A stretch of DNA of 64,000 bases from JBFHIJ01 sp963678775 (GCA_963678775.2 CAXXGR010000010.1:473210-537209), one strand, 5' to 3'; positions 51,688-60,695 are shown, counted from the first letter of the stretch. The notes: a model not told the origin generated them from the sequence alone. Translations and numbers: made by a program.

Positions 51688-54600
51688 ATGAAATATATAT
51701 ACACACTTATTTCTCTTATTTTTCTGCAAGTTAGTTTATTTGCCAGTTCGGGGTCAATTTTCCAATTTGACTCGAATGATTCCTTTGTTCTAAAACGAAG
51801 TGGTTTAGAATATTATCATAATCAAAGTGACGATGCACAAATAACAGAATCTATAATTTTAGATTCAAAAGAGTATAAGCTGACACTTGGAAAGAGTGAT
51901 TTTGATATTTCAAATACTATATTCAAGACAAATCACAAATCAGAATTTCAATTTGAAGAGGCTTTTTTTTTAGAAGGATACATAGAAGATATCTCTAATT
52001 CTATCATTTCAATAACAATATTTGACGATAATGTATTTGGCTTTTTGGAGTTGGAAGATAATGTTTATGTAATCAATAAAATAGAAAAAGATAAATACAA
52101 GTTTATTAAAGTTGACGAAACACAAAATCCACTTAAAGAATTTTGTAATACTGATAATCTTGAAGAAAATCTAATTTTTGAAGAAGAAATATTAGACCTT
52201 TATAACTCTTCAGATTTTGATAAAGATAAAAATAATGATGATACCAAATTATCTTATAAACGAACTGTAAATGTAGCTTTAGATTGTGATCATGAATTTT
52301 ACAATCTTCTTGGGAATGATAGCATTTATGTAGTTCAATATGCTTTAGGTTTATGGGCATCAGTTAACACTATTTATAATCGAGATGCAAATGTTCATAT
52401 CGCAGTTCCATATATAAATGTTTGGACTATTCAAGATCCTTTTACTGCTTCCACTGCCAATTCACTTTTAACTCAGTTTAAAGAATATTGGAAGACAAAT
52501 TCTCCATATAATAATAGATCTGTAGCATCATTATTATCAGGGCATGTTGGCCAAGGTGGATTAGCTTGGGTAGGTAAGCTTTGTAATGAGTTTTGGGGTT
52601 ACTCATTTATGAGCTTATATGGCTCCTATTCTTATCCCAGTATGGATTACTATTGGGATTTGCATGTAACAACTCACGAATTAGGTCACAATATTGGTCT
52701 TATTCATACGCATAATTGCTCTTGGAACCCTCCAATAGATTCATGCTTTACACCTGAAAATGGAGACTGTTTTGTACAAACAGTTCCTACAGAAGGTACG
52801 ATTATGAGTTATTGCCACTTAAAATCAGGAGCATCTATAAATTTGCATTTCCATGATCGCTGTATTCCGATTATTCAAGCTGCTATAAATCAAGCTTTAT
52901 GCACTCCAAATACTGAGCCTCCTACTTTAGATATTCCTGAAGAGTATATAACTTGCAATAATTCATTATTGGAAATTGGAGGGGAAGCGATAGGTGGAAC
53001 ACCTCCATATACCTATGAATGGGTACAAGGAACATTTATACATACTTTTGATACCTGCTATACAATAGTTAATCCGCAGCAAACTAATCAATATATTTTA
53101 AGAGTTAGAGATGCTAATAATCTTGAAGCATTTGATTCAACTATAGTCAATGTGCTTGACGCACCTACAGCACAAATAAACGGACCAATTTCTGTATGTG
53201 AAAATTCATATAATGATTTTCATACTATTTTTAATCAAAACTATTCATATAAATGGTATATGGATGGAGCAGAAATGATTGATCCCGATACTTCAAACTA
53301 TGTTAGAGTACGCTGGAGCGAAACAGGTATTAAACAAATCAAAGTAGTTGTTAGACAAAGAAATGGTATTTGTGTAGACTCTTCAGAAATAAAGGTTGAA
53401 GTTTTAGAAATGGGTATAGAGCCAATACAAGGAAATGATACAGTTTGCCAATATTCCAAACTTGTATACACTACTAATCCGAACTCAGATTTAATGTACT
53501 TTTGGAAAGCATTTGGCGCAAAGATCAAAATTCTAAATAACGACAACTGTACAATTCAATTTGATACCCTAGGTACTTCAACTCTAAGATTATTTGCAGA
53601 AAATGCAGTCACCGGCTGCATAGATTCGACTGAATTTGAAGTTGTAGTTCGTCCTCAGCCTATAGCGTTTATTGAAGTACAAGATACAGTATGTGAAAAT
53701 TCAGAAGTGATAGTCACAACACCTATGCCGGAATATGAAGTACATAATACTTGGTCAGTTACTAATGGAGACGTAATACTTGAAAATGACTCTACTTTTA
53801 TCTTTACTACTGAATCCGCAGGAATAATAACTATTGGTCTGAAATCTGAAAACAGTGATAACTCGTGCAGTGACAGCACAAATAAAACAATAGAGGTATT
53901 TAAACCTGAAGCTCCGGAAATATATGGCGTACCACAAGAGGTCTGCGTTAATGAAGAATTAATTTTAAGCACAGCTCCATTGGATGATTATAATTATGAA
54001 TGGTCTGCAACTGCTGCAGAAATAATATCTCAAGAAGGTGAGAATTGTATACTGAAGTTCTTGGAATCCGGTTCACAAACAGTAATGATGATTATAGAGC
54101 ATAAATCCTCAGGTTGTAAAGATACTTCTTATGCAACTATAGAAGTGTTACAAGGTCCTTCTGTGCCTGCAGTCGAAGGTTTATATACTGTTTGTAGGAC
54201 TTCAACAAATCAATATAAAACAGTTCTAAATAATAAAGTTATTTACAAATGGTATGCTACAGGAGGAACTATAGTAGGCAAGGATAATGGTTTCTATGTA
54301 GATATTAAATGGAATGATGATAATCCAACCCTACTTTTAGAAATAGAGAGTCCTACAACAGGATGCAAATCAAATATCTCGTTTCCGATTTCATATCATA
54401 ATGAGCCTAATTACAGAATAGATGGCAGTTTTTATGTCTGCGATTTTACTAAAGAATATAAGTATTCTATAGATAAAAATACTAATTTTGATTTAGATGT
54501 AAATATTACTGGAGGCTCTATTATAAGTCAAACCAACGATTCCTTCATCATAAAATGGGACGAAAATGCAAATGACTTATCTATAGACCTTGAATTTCTT

Positions 54601-55869
54601 GACAATGAGTATGGCTGTGTTTACAATTATTCTTATCCTTTAAGCTCAAACATAGAGGATGTTTACTATATAGAAGGGAATGACAGCATTTGCTATTTAC
54701 AGGAAGCATACTTCACTTTGAATAATTTGAATGGAATTGCCAGCATTGATTGGTATTTCAATGATGATTATGTAGGTGACAATTTGAATCTTGAAATAAC
54801 AACTGCTTCGGAGGGGATTTTACGAGCAGAACTAATTTTTAATAATGCTTGTAGTGCTACATTGCAAAAAGACATTTATATAGACAATAATTCCGGTAGC
54901 ATAGATATTATTGGCCCTGTTAATTCTTGTATTGAATGTATAGAAGAGTATCAATTAATTACTTCTCCAAAACATTTCGATTATAAACTTTATGTTGAAG
55001 GGGGGGATATTTTAAAACAAAACGGTGATTATATACAAGTGAAATGGGGAGATACTGATGCAGGTGTAATACATGCAAAAGCAAGTTTCGACTCTAACCC
55101 ATGCACAGCTGAGAATACTTTAGATGTTACTATAAATGCAATACCAGATTTAGAATTTGAAGTGTCTTATGAAAATTGTAAAAATGATACTATTATGTTA
55201 TCAACTGGTCAATTGAATTATAATGTCGAATGGCAATCAAACGATATATATATTGATAAACCTAACAATCATAAAACATTTGCTATTTGTAATGCTTTAG
55301 GAGCTATAGATATAACACTTATTAAATATTTAGAAGATGATAGCTATAAAGATAGTATATCTATACCAATATTTGTTGCAGACAAGCCAGCTGTTCCTTC
55401 TATTTTAATAGAAAATACCAATATTGCCAGATCTTCGGATTGTCATACTGAAGACAATCAAATATGTGATATTCAATGGTATTTTGAAGATAAGCCCATT
55501 GAAAATGCTACTGATTTAACTCTAAAACTTACAAAGACCGGTAGTTATAAAGTAGAACATATTTCAGAATATATGTGTTCAACTTTCTCAGAGCCATACT
55601 ATTATCAAAATACTGCAATAGAGGCTGAGAACAACACGAAAAACTTGTTTGTATTTCCTAATCCAAGTTCCGGATTCATATCCATTGTTTCGCCTGAGCT
55701 TATAGATAATATTGTGATTTATAACTCTTTGGGTGACAAAGTATTTGAAGCAAATAATAAGAATATAGCTTATAAACATAGCTTAGATTTACATTATTTA
55801 TCCTCAGGTATTTACTATATTAGAATAAATCAAAGTAAGTTTCGAGAATCATTTATACTACAAAAATGA
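51688..55869 (+). CDS. secreted zinc metalloprotease with Ig-like repeats and T9SS sorting domain
   Basis: 1393 residues; GGAG stands upstream of the ATG. Order: signal peptide (1-20); propeptide-like region (25-190); metallopeptidase domain (about 195-405) with HExxHxxGxxH at His330-Glu331-His334-His340 ('HELGHNIGLIH') and the Met-turn 'GTIMSYCH', as in reprolysin-like metzincins; then a long row of PKD/Ig-like modules (about 410-1280), each with a Tyr/Trp strand ('YKWYMDGAEM', 'YEWSATAAEI', 'YKWYATGGTI') and spaced Cys; last the T9SS tail with 'VFPNPSSGFISIVS' and final 'FRESFILQK'. It is predicted to be exported and probably activated by removal of the propeptide, then tethered at the surface. 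Substrate unknown. It overlaps the start of the methyltransferase gene (ATGA). Confidence 0.92.
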   Translation: MKYIYTLISLIFLQVSLFASSGSIFQFDSNDSFVLKRSGLEYYHNQSDDAQITESIILDSKEYKLTLGKSDFDISNTIFKTNHKSEFQFEEAFFLEGYIEDISNSIISITIFDDNVFGFLELEDNVYVINKIEKDKYKFIKVDETQNPLKEFCNTDNLEENLIFEEEILDLYNSSDFDKDKNNDDTKLSYKRTVNVALDCDHEFYNLLGNDSIYVVQYALGLWASVNTIYNRDANVHIAVPYINVWTIQDPFTASTANSLLTQFKEYWKTNSPYNNRSVASLLSGHVGQGGLAWVGKLCNEFWGYSFMSLYGSYSYPSMDYYWDLHVTTHELGHNIGLIHTHNCSWNPPIDSCFTPENGDCFVQTVPTEGTIMSYCHLKSGASINLHFHDRCIPIIQAAINQALCTPNTEPPTLDIPEEYITCNNSLLEIGGEAIGGTPPYTYEWVQGTFIHTFDTCYTIVNPQQTNQYILRVRDANNLEAFDSTIVNVLDAPTAQINGPISVCENSYNDFHTIFNQNYSYKWYMDGAEMIDPDTSNYVRVRWSETGIKQIKVVVRQRNGICVDSSEIKVEVLEMGIEPIQGNDTVCQYSKLVYTTNPNSDLMYFWKAFGAKIKILNNDNCTIQFDTLGTSTLRLFAENAVTGCIDSTEFEVVVRPQPIAFIEVQDTVCENSEVIVTTPMPEYEVHNTWSVTNGDVILENDSTFIFTTESAGIITIGLKSENSDNSCSDSTNKTIEVFKPEAPEIYGVPQEVCVNEELILSTAPLDDYNYEWSATAAEIISQEGENCILKFLESGSQTVMMIIEHKSSGCKDTSYATIEVLQGPSVPAVEGLYTVCRTSTNQYKTVLNNKVIYKWYATGGTIVGKDNGFYVDIKWNDDNPTLLLEIESPTTGCKSNISFPISYHNEPNYRIDGSFYVCDFTKEYKYSIDKNTNFDLDVNITGGSIISQTNDSFIIKWDENANDLSIDLEFLDNEYGCVYNYSYPLSSNIEDVYYIEGNDSICYLQEAYFTLNNLNGIASIDWYFNDDYVGDNLNLEITTASEGILRAELIFNNACSATLQKDIYIDNNSGSIDIIGPVNSCIECIEEYQLITSPKHFDYKLYVEGGDILKQNGDYIQVKWGDTDAGVIHAKASFDSNPCTAENTLDVTINAIPDLEFEVSYENCKNDTIMLSTGQLNYNVEWQSNDIYIDKPNNHKTFAICNALGAIDITLIKYLEDDSYKDSISIPIFVADKPAVPSILIENTNIARSSDCHTEDNQICDIQWYFEDKPIENATDLTLKLTKTGSYKVEHISEYMCSTFSEPYYYQNTAIEAENNTKNLFVFPNPSSGFISIVSPELIDNIVIYNSLGDKVFEANNKNIAYKHSLDLHYLSSGIYYIRINQSKFRESFILQK

Positions 55870-56672
55870 CACTTTATAAAATAGACGACATTTCAGATTC
55901 GCGTGTAGATTTATTTAGAAATATTAAATCTACGCGCACTCTATTATTAGAGCAAGGTAAAACAGTTTGTGAGGGACTTATTCTTTTTGAACAAGCCATT
56001 CTTACAAAAGTCAGCATCGATTTCATATTAACTACTGAAGAGTTATTCAAACAACATAAAACTAGTATATCTCACAATACAGAAGTTTTTCTTGCAGACA
56101 AGGATATAATCAATAAGATTGCAGGATATAAGCTTAGAAAGCCCTTATTATTTGTATATAGATATTCTGCTTTGTCAATAAAGGAAATCTCCACTCAAAA
56201 CAACATTTTGTTTCTAAACGGTGTCATAAATTTTGAAAACGTAGGATCTATTATTAGAAATGCGATAGCTTTTGGTTTCAATAATATTATTTATGACAGC
56301 AAAACTTGCACACCTTTTTATTCACGATCTATAGTGGTATCCAGAGGAAGTTTGTTTCATGCTAAGGTAGCCAAAGCTAATAATACGAGTAGTGAAACAA
56401 TTCGATATTTCAAACAAATTGGTTATAAGATAATCTCTATTGAAATAAGTAAGAATTCAATACCTATAAACCTGTTTACTGAAAATCTAAATACAAAAGA
56501 TAAACATATTTTCGTTTTTGGTTCTGAAGGTGAGGGAGTGGATTTAGATATTTTACAGTTATCAGATTATGTGGTGCATATCCCAATGGATTTGACTATA
56601 AATTCTATAAACGTTGCTGCTTCAAGTGCGATTATCTTATATATCTTGAGCAAAACTATTGATTTCAGTTAA
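55866..56672 (+). CDS. TrmH/SpoU family RNA 2'-O-methyltransferase
   Basis: 268 residues. SPOUT enzymes transfer methyl from S-adenosylmethionine to the 2'-OH of tRNA or rRNA nucleotides. The three knot motifs are visible: motif 1 'NFENVGSIIRNAIAFG' (N-x-x-N-x-G-x-x-x-R), motif 2 'HIFVFGSEGEGVD', motif 3 'VHIPMDLTINSINVAASSAI'. The N-terminal 100 residues form the substrate-binding domain ('LRNIKSTRTLLLEQGKTVCEG' area). The RNA target (tRNA or 23S rRNA) cannot be read. Its start overlaps the end of the metalloprotease gene, so expression is coupled, an odd pairing. The last 36 bases overlap the convergent DUF1858 gene. Confidence 0.92.
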   Translation: MTLYKIDDISDSRVDLFRNIKSTRTLLLEQGKTVCEGLILFEQAILTKVSIDFILTTEELFKQHKTSISHNTEVFLADKDIINKIAGYKLRKPLLFVYRYSALSIKEISTQNNILFLNGVINFENVGSIIRNAIAFGFNNIIYDSKTCTPFYSRSIVVSRGSLFHAKVAKANNTSSETIRYFKQIGYKIISIEISKNSIPINLFTENLNTKDKHIFVFGSEGEGVDLDILQLSDYVVHIPMDLTINSINVAASSAIILYILSKTIDFS

Positions 56673-56852
56673 AATTATAGCCAACTGTTCTTCTGACAGT
56701 CCTACTCTTTTTATATTTTCACCTAGTGTTCCCCAAATAGGAGCACCACATTTGATACATGCAATACCATATTTCATCAAAATTTCAATAGATTGTGGGA
56801 CTAATTCTACTAAATCTTCAATATATATACTATCATCAATTTTAGTTGCCAT
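56637..56852 (-). CDS. DUF1858 protein (redox-disulfide type)
   Basis: 71 residues. The DUF1858 pattern is clear: 'DLVELVPQSIEILMKYGIACIKCGAPIWGTLGE', with the CxxC as Cys-Ile-Lys-Cys (conserved 'GxxCxxCxxxxxETL' region in modified form), followed by a helix. The family occurs alone or fused to redox enzymes such as hybrid-cluster-related proteins and is thought to work through its Cys pair; function not proven. No signal peptide. It overlaps the DUF6132 gene by 11 bases and the convergent methyltransferase gene by 36, and ends the leftward redox cassette (thioredoxin, DUF6132, DUF1858). Confidence 0.85.
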   Translation of the reverse strand: MATKIDDSIYIEDLVELVPQSIEILMKYGIACIKCGAPIWGTLGENIKRVGLSEEQLAIILTEINSFAQDI

Positions 56853-57030
56853 CTTTTAGTCTCTTTTTACTTGGAATAGCAACAACAACCCCCGTAAAAG
56901 CACCATATAAAGTACTTATATACCAAGTAATGGGGCAAGTACCGGAATTACAGCCAATAAAATAGTAGTATGCATATCCTAAAGCAGCACCGGCTAACAT
57001 GCCAAGCAGTATTTTTTGATAGGTTTTCAT
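56842..57030 (-). CDS. DUF6132 small membrane protein
   Basis: About 62 residues from the ATG at 57030 ('MKTYQKILLGMLAG'); the longer frame to 57060 would begin inside a hairpin. It has two hydrophobic segments: 'KILLGMLAGAALGYAYYYFIG' and 'WYISTLYGAFTGVVVAI'. Between them lies the DUF6132 hallmark 'GCNSGTCPITWYISTLYGA', with two cysteines (C-N-S-G-T-C) that could form a disulfide or bind metal. Family function is unknown. The gene sits between thioredoxin and DUF1858, all on the minus strand, which suggests a membrane-redox unit. Confidence 0.82.
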   Translation of the reverse strand: MKTYQKILLGMLAGAALGYAYYYFIGCNSGTCPITWYISTLYGAFTGVVVAIPSKKRLKDGN

Positions 57031-57050
57031 ATTATTCCAAAAAGATAGAA

Positions 57051-57071
57051 GGGGAGACATTAAATCTCCCC
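57051..57071 (-). terminator. hairpin after thioredoxin gene
   Basis: GGGGAGA (57051-57057) pairs with TCTCCCC (57065-57071), 7 bp around a 7-base loop, between the thioredoxin stop and the DUF6132 start. The minus-strand tail is only moderately T-rich, so it may attenuate rather than fully stop transcription. Confidence 0.55.
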
Positions 57072-57089
57072 AAAATTAAATATATTATT

Positions 57090-57449
57090 TTAGTCTTTTT
57101 CAACACCAAGCACATCTTTGATTGCTTGCTCGAAGCCTTCTTTTGGAAGAGCACCAACTGACATCTGAGGTTTGTCATTAACAGGTACAAATAAAACAGA
57201 AGGAATGGATCTGATTCCAAATATAGAAGCAAGTTCTTGTTCTTTTTCAGTATCTATTTTATAAACATCTACTTTGCCTTCATATTCATTTGATAATTCA
57301 TCCAGTATGGGAGCAATCATTTTACAAGGGCCGCACCAGTCTGCATAAAAATCAATAATGCAAGGTTTATCGCCCGCAAATTCCCATTCTTTCTTATTTT
57401 CGTAATCAAATACTTTTGACATAAAAGTTTCTTTTGTCAAAAATTCCAT
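57090..57449 (-). CDS. trxA: thioredoxin
   Basis: About 119 residues from the ATG at 57449, with AAGGTG upstream; the frame up to 57503 is a longer alternative lacking such a site. Active site 'DFYADWCGPCKMIAPILDEL' has the standard WCGPC; the cis-Pro lies in 'FGIRSIPSVLFVP'. The N-terminus ('MEFLTKETFMSKVFDYENKKEWEF') is the usual alpha1 region, and the C-terminus ends 'FEQAIKDVLG'. It is cytosolic and reduces protein disulfides, recycled by thioredoxin reductase (not in window). It heads the cassette with DUF6132 and DUF1858, which both contain Cys pairs and could be substrates or partners; this link is inference. Confidence 0.96.
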   Translation of the reverse strand: MEFLTKETFMSKVFDYENKKEWEFAGDKPCIIDFYADWCGPCKMIAPILDELSNEYEGKVDVYKIDTEKEQELASIFGIRSIPSVLFVPVNDKPQMSVGALPKEGFEQAIKDVLGVEKD

Positions 57450-57610
57450 CGTATCACCTTTAGTGTTTGTTAAATGTTCAGATATATAGACGCAAAAATA
57501 CAATTATATTGCCAAGTAGCAATATTTATTTTCAACTTTTTTTTCGTAACTTTAAAAAACTTTTTTCGTATTTCTCTGTTATGAGATTTCATCATTATAA
57601 AGGTGTATTT

Positions 57611-59665
57611 ATGTTTAATATTGTAAAAAGAGCAAAATTATTTTGCGCAGTTGCATTAGTTGGTACAGTTTTAACAACTGGCTGCACAGATAAAAAATTG
57701 AATTCTGCTCAAGACAACAATGCAATCGATCCTGCAAATATGGATCTAACTGTAAAACCTACAGAAGACTTTTACCAATATGTAAACGGTGCTTGGCTTA
57801 AAAATAATCCAATTCCGGAAGAAGAAAGCAGATGGTCTGCATTTAATGTGATTAACGAACAACTTAATGATAACTTGAAAATAGTTATGGAAGAAGCTGC
57901 AGCAAAAAGTGGCAAAAAAGGTACAGTTAATCAGCAAATTGGTGATTTCTATAAATCTGGTTTAGATGTTGAAAAAATCAATCAATTAGGTGCGACTCCA
58001 ATCAAACCTTATTTCGAAATGATTGAAGCTGCAAAAACTTCTGATGATATTATCCCTACTATGGCAAAATTGCACATGATGGGTATTTCTTCCGGTTTCG
58101 GTGTATGGGCTATGCAGGATGAAAAAAATTCTGATAACGTAATTTTCCATTTACACCAATCAGGTCTGGGGCTTCCTGATAGAGATTATTACACAGAACA
58201 AAATGACAGATTTGAAAAAATCAGAACTGAATATGTAAAATTTATCAATACTTCTCTTAAACTTTTTGGTCATAACGACGCTGAAGCTGCGAAAATTGCA
58301 AAATCAATCATGGATTTTGAAACAAGATTAGCTAAAGCTTCTATGACAATGAATGAAAGAAGAGATCCTGCAAACACTTACAATGGATTTGAATTTGCTA
58401 AACTTAAATCTACTTATCCTAATATCAACTGGGATGCATATTTCGAGATCTTAGGAACAAACGTTACTGATTATATGAATGTTCGCCAACCTGGTTTTGT
58501 TAAAGAAATCAACGATATGGTTAAAGATACTAAAGTCGAAGATTGGCAAAATTATATGAAATGGAACATTGCTAGAGAATCAATGAGCTACTTGTCTGAT
58601 GAATTTGTACAAGCAAGATTTGATTTCTATGGTAAAACTCTTTCCGGTACTCCTGAAATGAAACCAAGATGGAAAAGAGTTCTTAGCAATGTAAACGGTC
58701 TTTTAGGTGAAGCAGTTGGTAGAATTTATGTAGAAAAATATTTCCCTGCTGAAGCAAAAGAAAGAATGTTGAAATTAGTTGGTAATTTGAAATTAGCTTT
58801 CAAAGACAGAATCCAAAAATTGACTTGGATGTCTGAAGAAACTAAGAAAAATGCAATGGCTAAATTGGAAACAATGAATACTAAAATTGGTTACCCTGAT
58901 AAATGGAAAGATTATTCTTCAATTGAAATCACTGATAACTATCTTCAAAACGTACTTAATGCTTCAAAATTTGCTGTAAAAGACAATATTGACGAAGCAG
59001 GTAAACCTGTTGATAGAGATGATTGGGGAATGACTCCACAAACAATTAATGCTTATTACAGCCCAACAATGAACGAAATCGTGTTCCCGGCTGCAATTCT
59101 TCAGCCTCCATTCTTCAGCTTAGAAGCTGATGATGCTGTTAACTACGGTGCAATTGGTGTTGTTATAGGTCATGAAATGACTCACGGATTTGATGATCAA
59201 GGTTGTAAATATAACTCTAAGGGTAATTTAGAAAACTGGTGGACTGATTCAGATGCACAGGCATTTGAAGATAAAACTTCAATTTTAGTTAATCAATATG
59301 CAGCTTTTATTCCTATCAATGATTTACACCTTGACGGTAAAATGACTTTAGGTGAAAACATTGCGGATAATGGTGGTTTAACACTTTCATTAGCAGCTTT
59401 CCAAAAAACTGATGAATGGAAAAACGACCAAAAAATCAAAGACTTCTCTCCATTGCAAAGATTCTTCCTTTCTTATGCACAAATTTGGAGAAATAACATC
59501 AGAGACGAAGAGTTGATGAAACGCATCAAAGAAGATGTACACTCTCCCGGCAAATACAGAGTAAACGGTGGTGTTGTAAACATCCCTGAATTCTATAAAG
59601 CATTTGATGTTAAAGATGGCGATAAAATGTATATCGCTCCTGAAGAACGCGCAGAAATCTGGTAA
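57611..59665 (+). CDS. M13 family metallopeptidase lipoprotein (neprilysin-like)
   Basis: About 684 residues from the ATG at 57611, with AAAGG ahead. The start gives a lipoprotein signal with lipobox 'VLTTGC' (Cys25). The M13 hallmarks are all there: 'FYQYVNGAWLKNNPIPE' near the N-terminus; substrate-binding 'INAYYSPTMNEIVFPAAILQ' (NAYY area, about 480-497); zinc motif His521-Glu522-x-x-His525 in 'IGHEMTHGFDDQG'; third ligand Glu582 in 'LGENIADNGG'; and C-terminal 'DVHSPGKYRVNG' plus 'MYIAPEERAEIW', close to the usual '...CxVW' end but with Ile-Trp. It cleaves small peptides, likely in the periplasm or on the outer membrane. A terminator follows 25 bases after the stop. Confidence 0.95.
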   Translation: MFNIVKRAKLFCAVALVGTVLTTGCTDKKLNSAQDNNAIDPANMDLTVKPTEDFYQYVNGAWLKNNPIPEEESRWSAFNVINEQLNDNLKIVMEEAAAKSGKKGTVNQQIGDFYKSGLDVEKINQLGATPIKPYFEMIEAAKTSDDIIPTMAKLHMMGISSGFGVWAMQDEKNSDNVIFHLHQSGLGLPDRDYYTEQNDRFEKIRTEYVKFINTSLKLFGHNDAEAAKIAKSIMDFETRLAKASMTMNERRDPANTYNGFEFAKLKSTYPNINWDAYFEILGTNVTDYMNVRQPGFVKEINDMVKDTKVEDWQNYMKWNIARESMSYLSDEFVQARFDFYGKTLSGTPEMKPRWKRVLSNVNGLLGEAVGRIYVEKYFPAEAKERMLKLVGNLKLAFKDRIQKLTWMSEETKKNAMAKLETMNTKIGYPDKWKDYSSIEITDNYLQNVLNASKFAVKDNIDEAGKPVDRDDWGMTPQTINAYYSPTMNEIVFPAAILQPPFFSLEADDAVNYGAIGVVIGHEMTHGFDDQGCKYNSKGNLENWWTDSDAQAFEDKTSILVNQYAAFIPINDLHLDGKMTLGENIADNGGLTLSLAAFQKTDEWKNDQKIKDFSPLQRFFLSYAQIWRNNIRDEELMKRIKEDVHSPGKYRVNGGVVNIPEFYKAFDVKDGDKMYIAPEERAEIW

Positions 59666-59690
59666 TCAGTAAATTATAAAGAATGTTTTT

Positions 59691-59724
59691 ATCCCTATTC
59701 AGTTCTACTGGGTAGGGATTTTTT
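59691..59724 (+). terminator. rho-independent terminator after the M13 peptidase gene
   Basis: Arms 59691-59703 and 59707-59719 pair over 13 bp (two G-U) with a 3-base loop, followed by five T (59720-59724). Confidence 0.9.
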
Positions 59725-59741
59725 GTATTGTCCGGCTTTTA

Positions 59742-59767
59742 TGCGAGGGAGGTACTCCCGACTATAC
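59742..59767 (-). repeat. REP-like element, weaker copy
   Basis: Read on the minus strand, AGTCGGGAG is followed by TAC and CTCCC, a 5-bp GC stem. The AGTCGG(G)AG start matches the other hairpin 75 bases downstream, which lies on the opposite strand. Such an inverted pair recalls a REP/BIME arrangement. The stem is short, so this copy is tentative. Confidence 0.35.
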
Positions 59768-59840
59768 TTTTTAGAGGGAATAGTTTGGCAATATAATGGG
59801 AAAATGATTGATAATCTATGTTGCAATTACTTTATTACAA

Positions 59841-59875
59841 GTAGTCGGAGCGTGAGAAATCACGCTCCTCCGACT
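59841..59875 (+). repeat. REP-like hairpin beginning with GTAG
   Basis: GTAG (59841-59844) opens an imperfect palindrome. Bases 59843-59855 pair with 59860-59875 in 5, 4 and 4 bp, with a 3-base bulge (59869-59871) and a GAAA tetraloop (59856-59859). It is GC-rich in an AT-rich intergenic area. A 5' GTAG before a bulged stem is typical of REP sequences mobilised by RAYT transposases. It may also work as a minus-strand terminator, but there is no T-run. Confidence 0.5.
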
Positions 59876-59909
59876 CAAATAAAAATGAAATAAACAATAC
59901 AAAAATACT

Positions 59910-60635
59910 TTAGATTTTTGCTCCATTGCCTGTTACATGTTCTTTAATTGTAGCATCTTGCACAATTAAATTATACTTATAACCTGATCCAAAATCTACA
60001 TCTTTATTCAATATACCTTCTATTACAATAACATCACCAACAGCAGCAGCATCTTTAGTAGTAATAGTTATATCGAAGTTATTTTTTTGTTTATCACCAG
60101 TACCATCTTGAATATGTATCCAATTTGTACTCAATATAGCTTCATTAAATTTAGTTACTTTACCTTTTAACTTAACTACTTTACCAACATAAGAATCAGG
60201 ATTATCAAAAACATTAGCAATAGACACTGCACCTTCAGGGAGCTCAATTTGTATATCTGAATTAAAACCTGTTTGAGTATTTGGGTGTTTCATTTCGCCT
60301 TGCATTGCTTGAGTATTAGTATTTAAAGTTTTACTGATATCATTAACCAAGAATAACTCATCAAATACTTTATCTAATTCTTTAACTTCAAAATTCATTT
60401 GTTTTAGAGCATCTGTATAGTATAAAGTATCGCCAACTTTAACATCAATTGGGGATGTTGATATCCAGTATTTGCTATCTTTTTCGTTTACTTCCATAAC
60501 CGAATATCTTGTCGCTGGAGTGGTCTGTGTAACGACAATCTGATGCACACCCTCAGGCACATTTTGTACTTGAGCTTTGTCGTTGCATGAAAACAGCATT
60601 GTAGCTGCTAAAGGCAAAAGATATATTTTCTTCAT
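59910..60635 (-). CDS. OB-fold lipoprotein of unknown function
   Basis: 241 residues. The N-terminus is a lipoprotein signal with lipobox 'MLFSCN' (Cys17). The first half of the mature part contains a GW/SH3-like strand region 'SVMEVNEKDSKYWISTSPIDVKVGDTLYY'; the second (about 150-235) reads as an OB-fold of the bacterial nucleic-acid-binding-like or YgiW/YdeI type: 'YVGKVVKLKGKVTKFN', 'NWIHIQDGTGD', 'AAVGDVIVIEGILNKDVDFGSGY'. Similar lipoproteins occur throughout Bacteroidota; the ligand is unknown and the location should be periplasmic/outer membrane. It follows hppA by 60 bases on the same strand. Confidence 0.82.
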   Translation of the reverse strand: MKKIYLLPLAATMLFSCNDKAQVQNVPEGVHQIVVTQTTPATRYSVMEVNEKDSKYWISTSPIDVKVGDTLYYTDALKQMNFEVKELDKVFDELFLVNDISKTLNTNTQAMQGEMKHPNTQTGFNSDIQIELPEGAVSIANVFDNPDSYVGKVVKLKGKVTKFNEAILSTNWIHIQDGTGDKQKNNFDITITTKDAAAVGDVIVIEGILNKDVDFGSGYKYNLIVQDATIKEHVTGNGAKI

Positions 60636-60695
60636 TTGAAATTCTCCTTGTTAATATAATTTTTTATATGACGTTTTTTGTAAAAGAATATTTAA

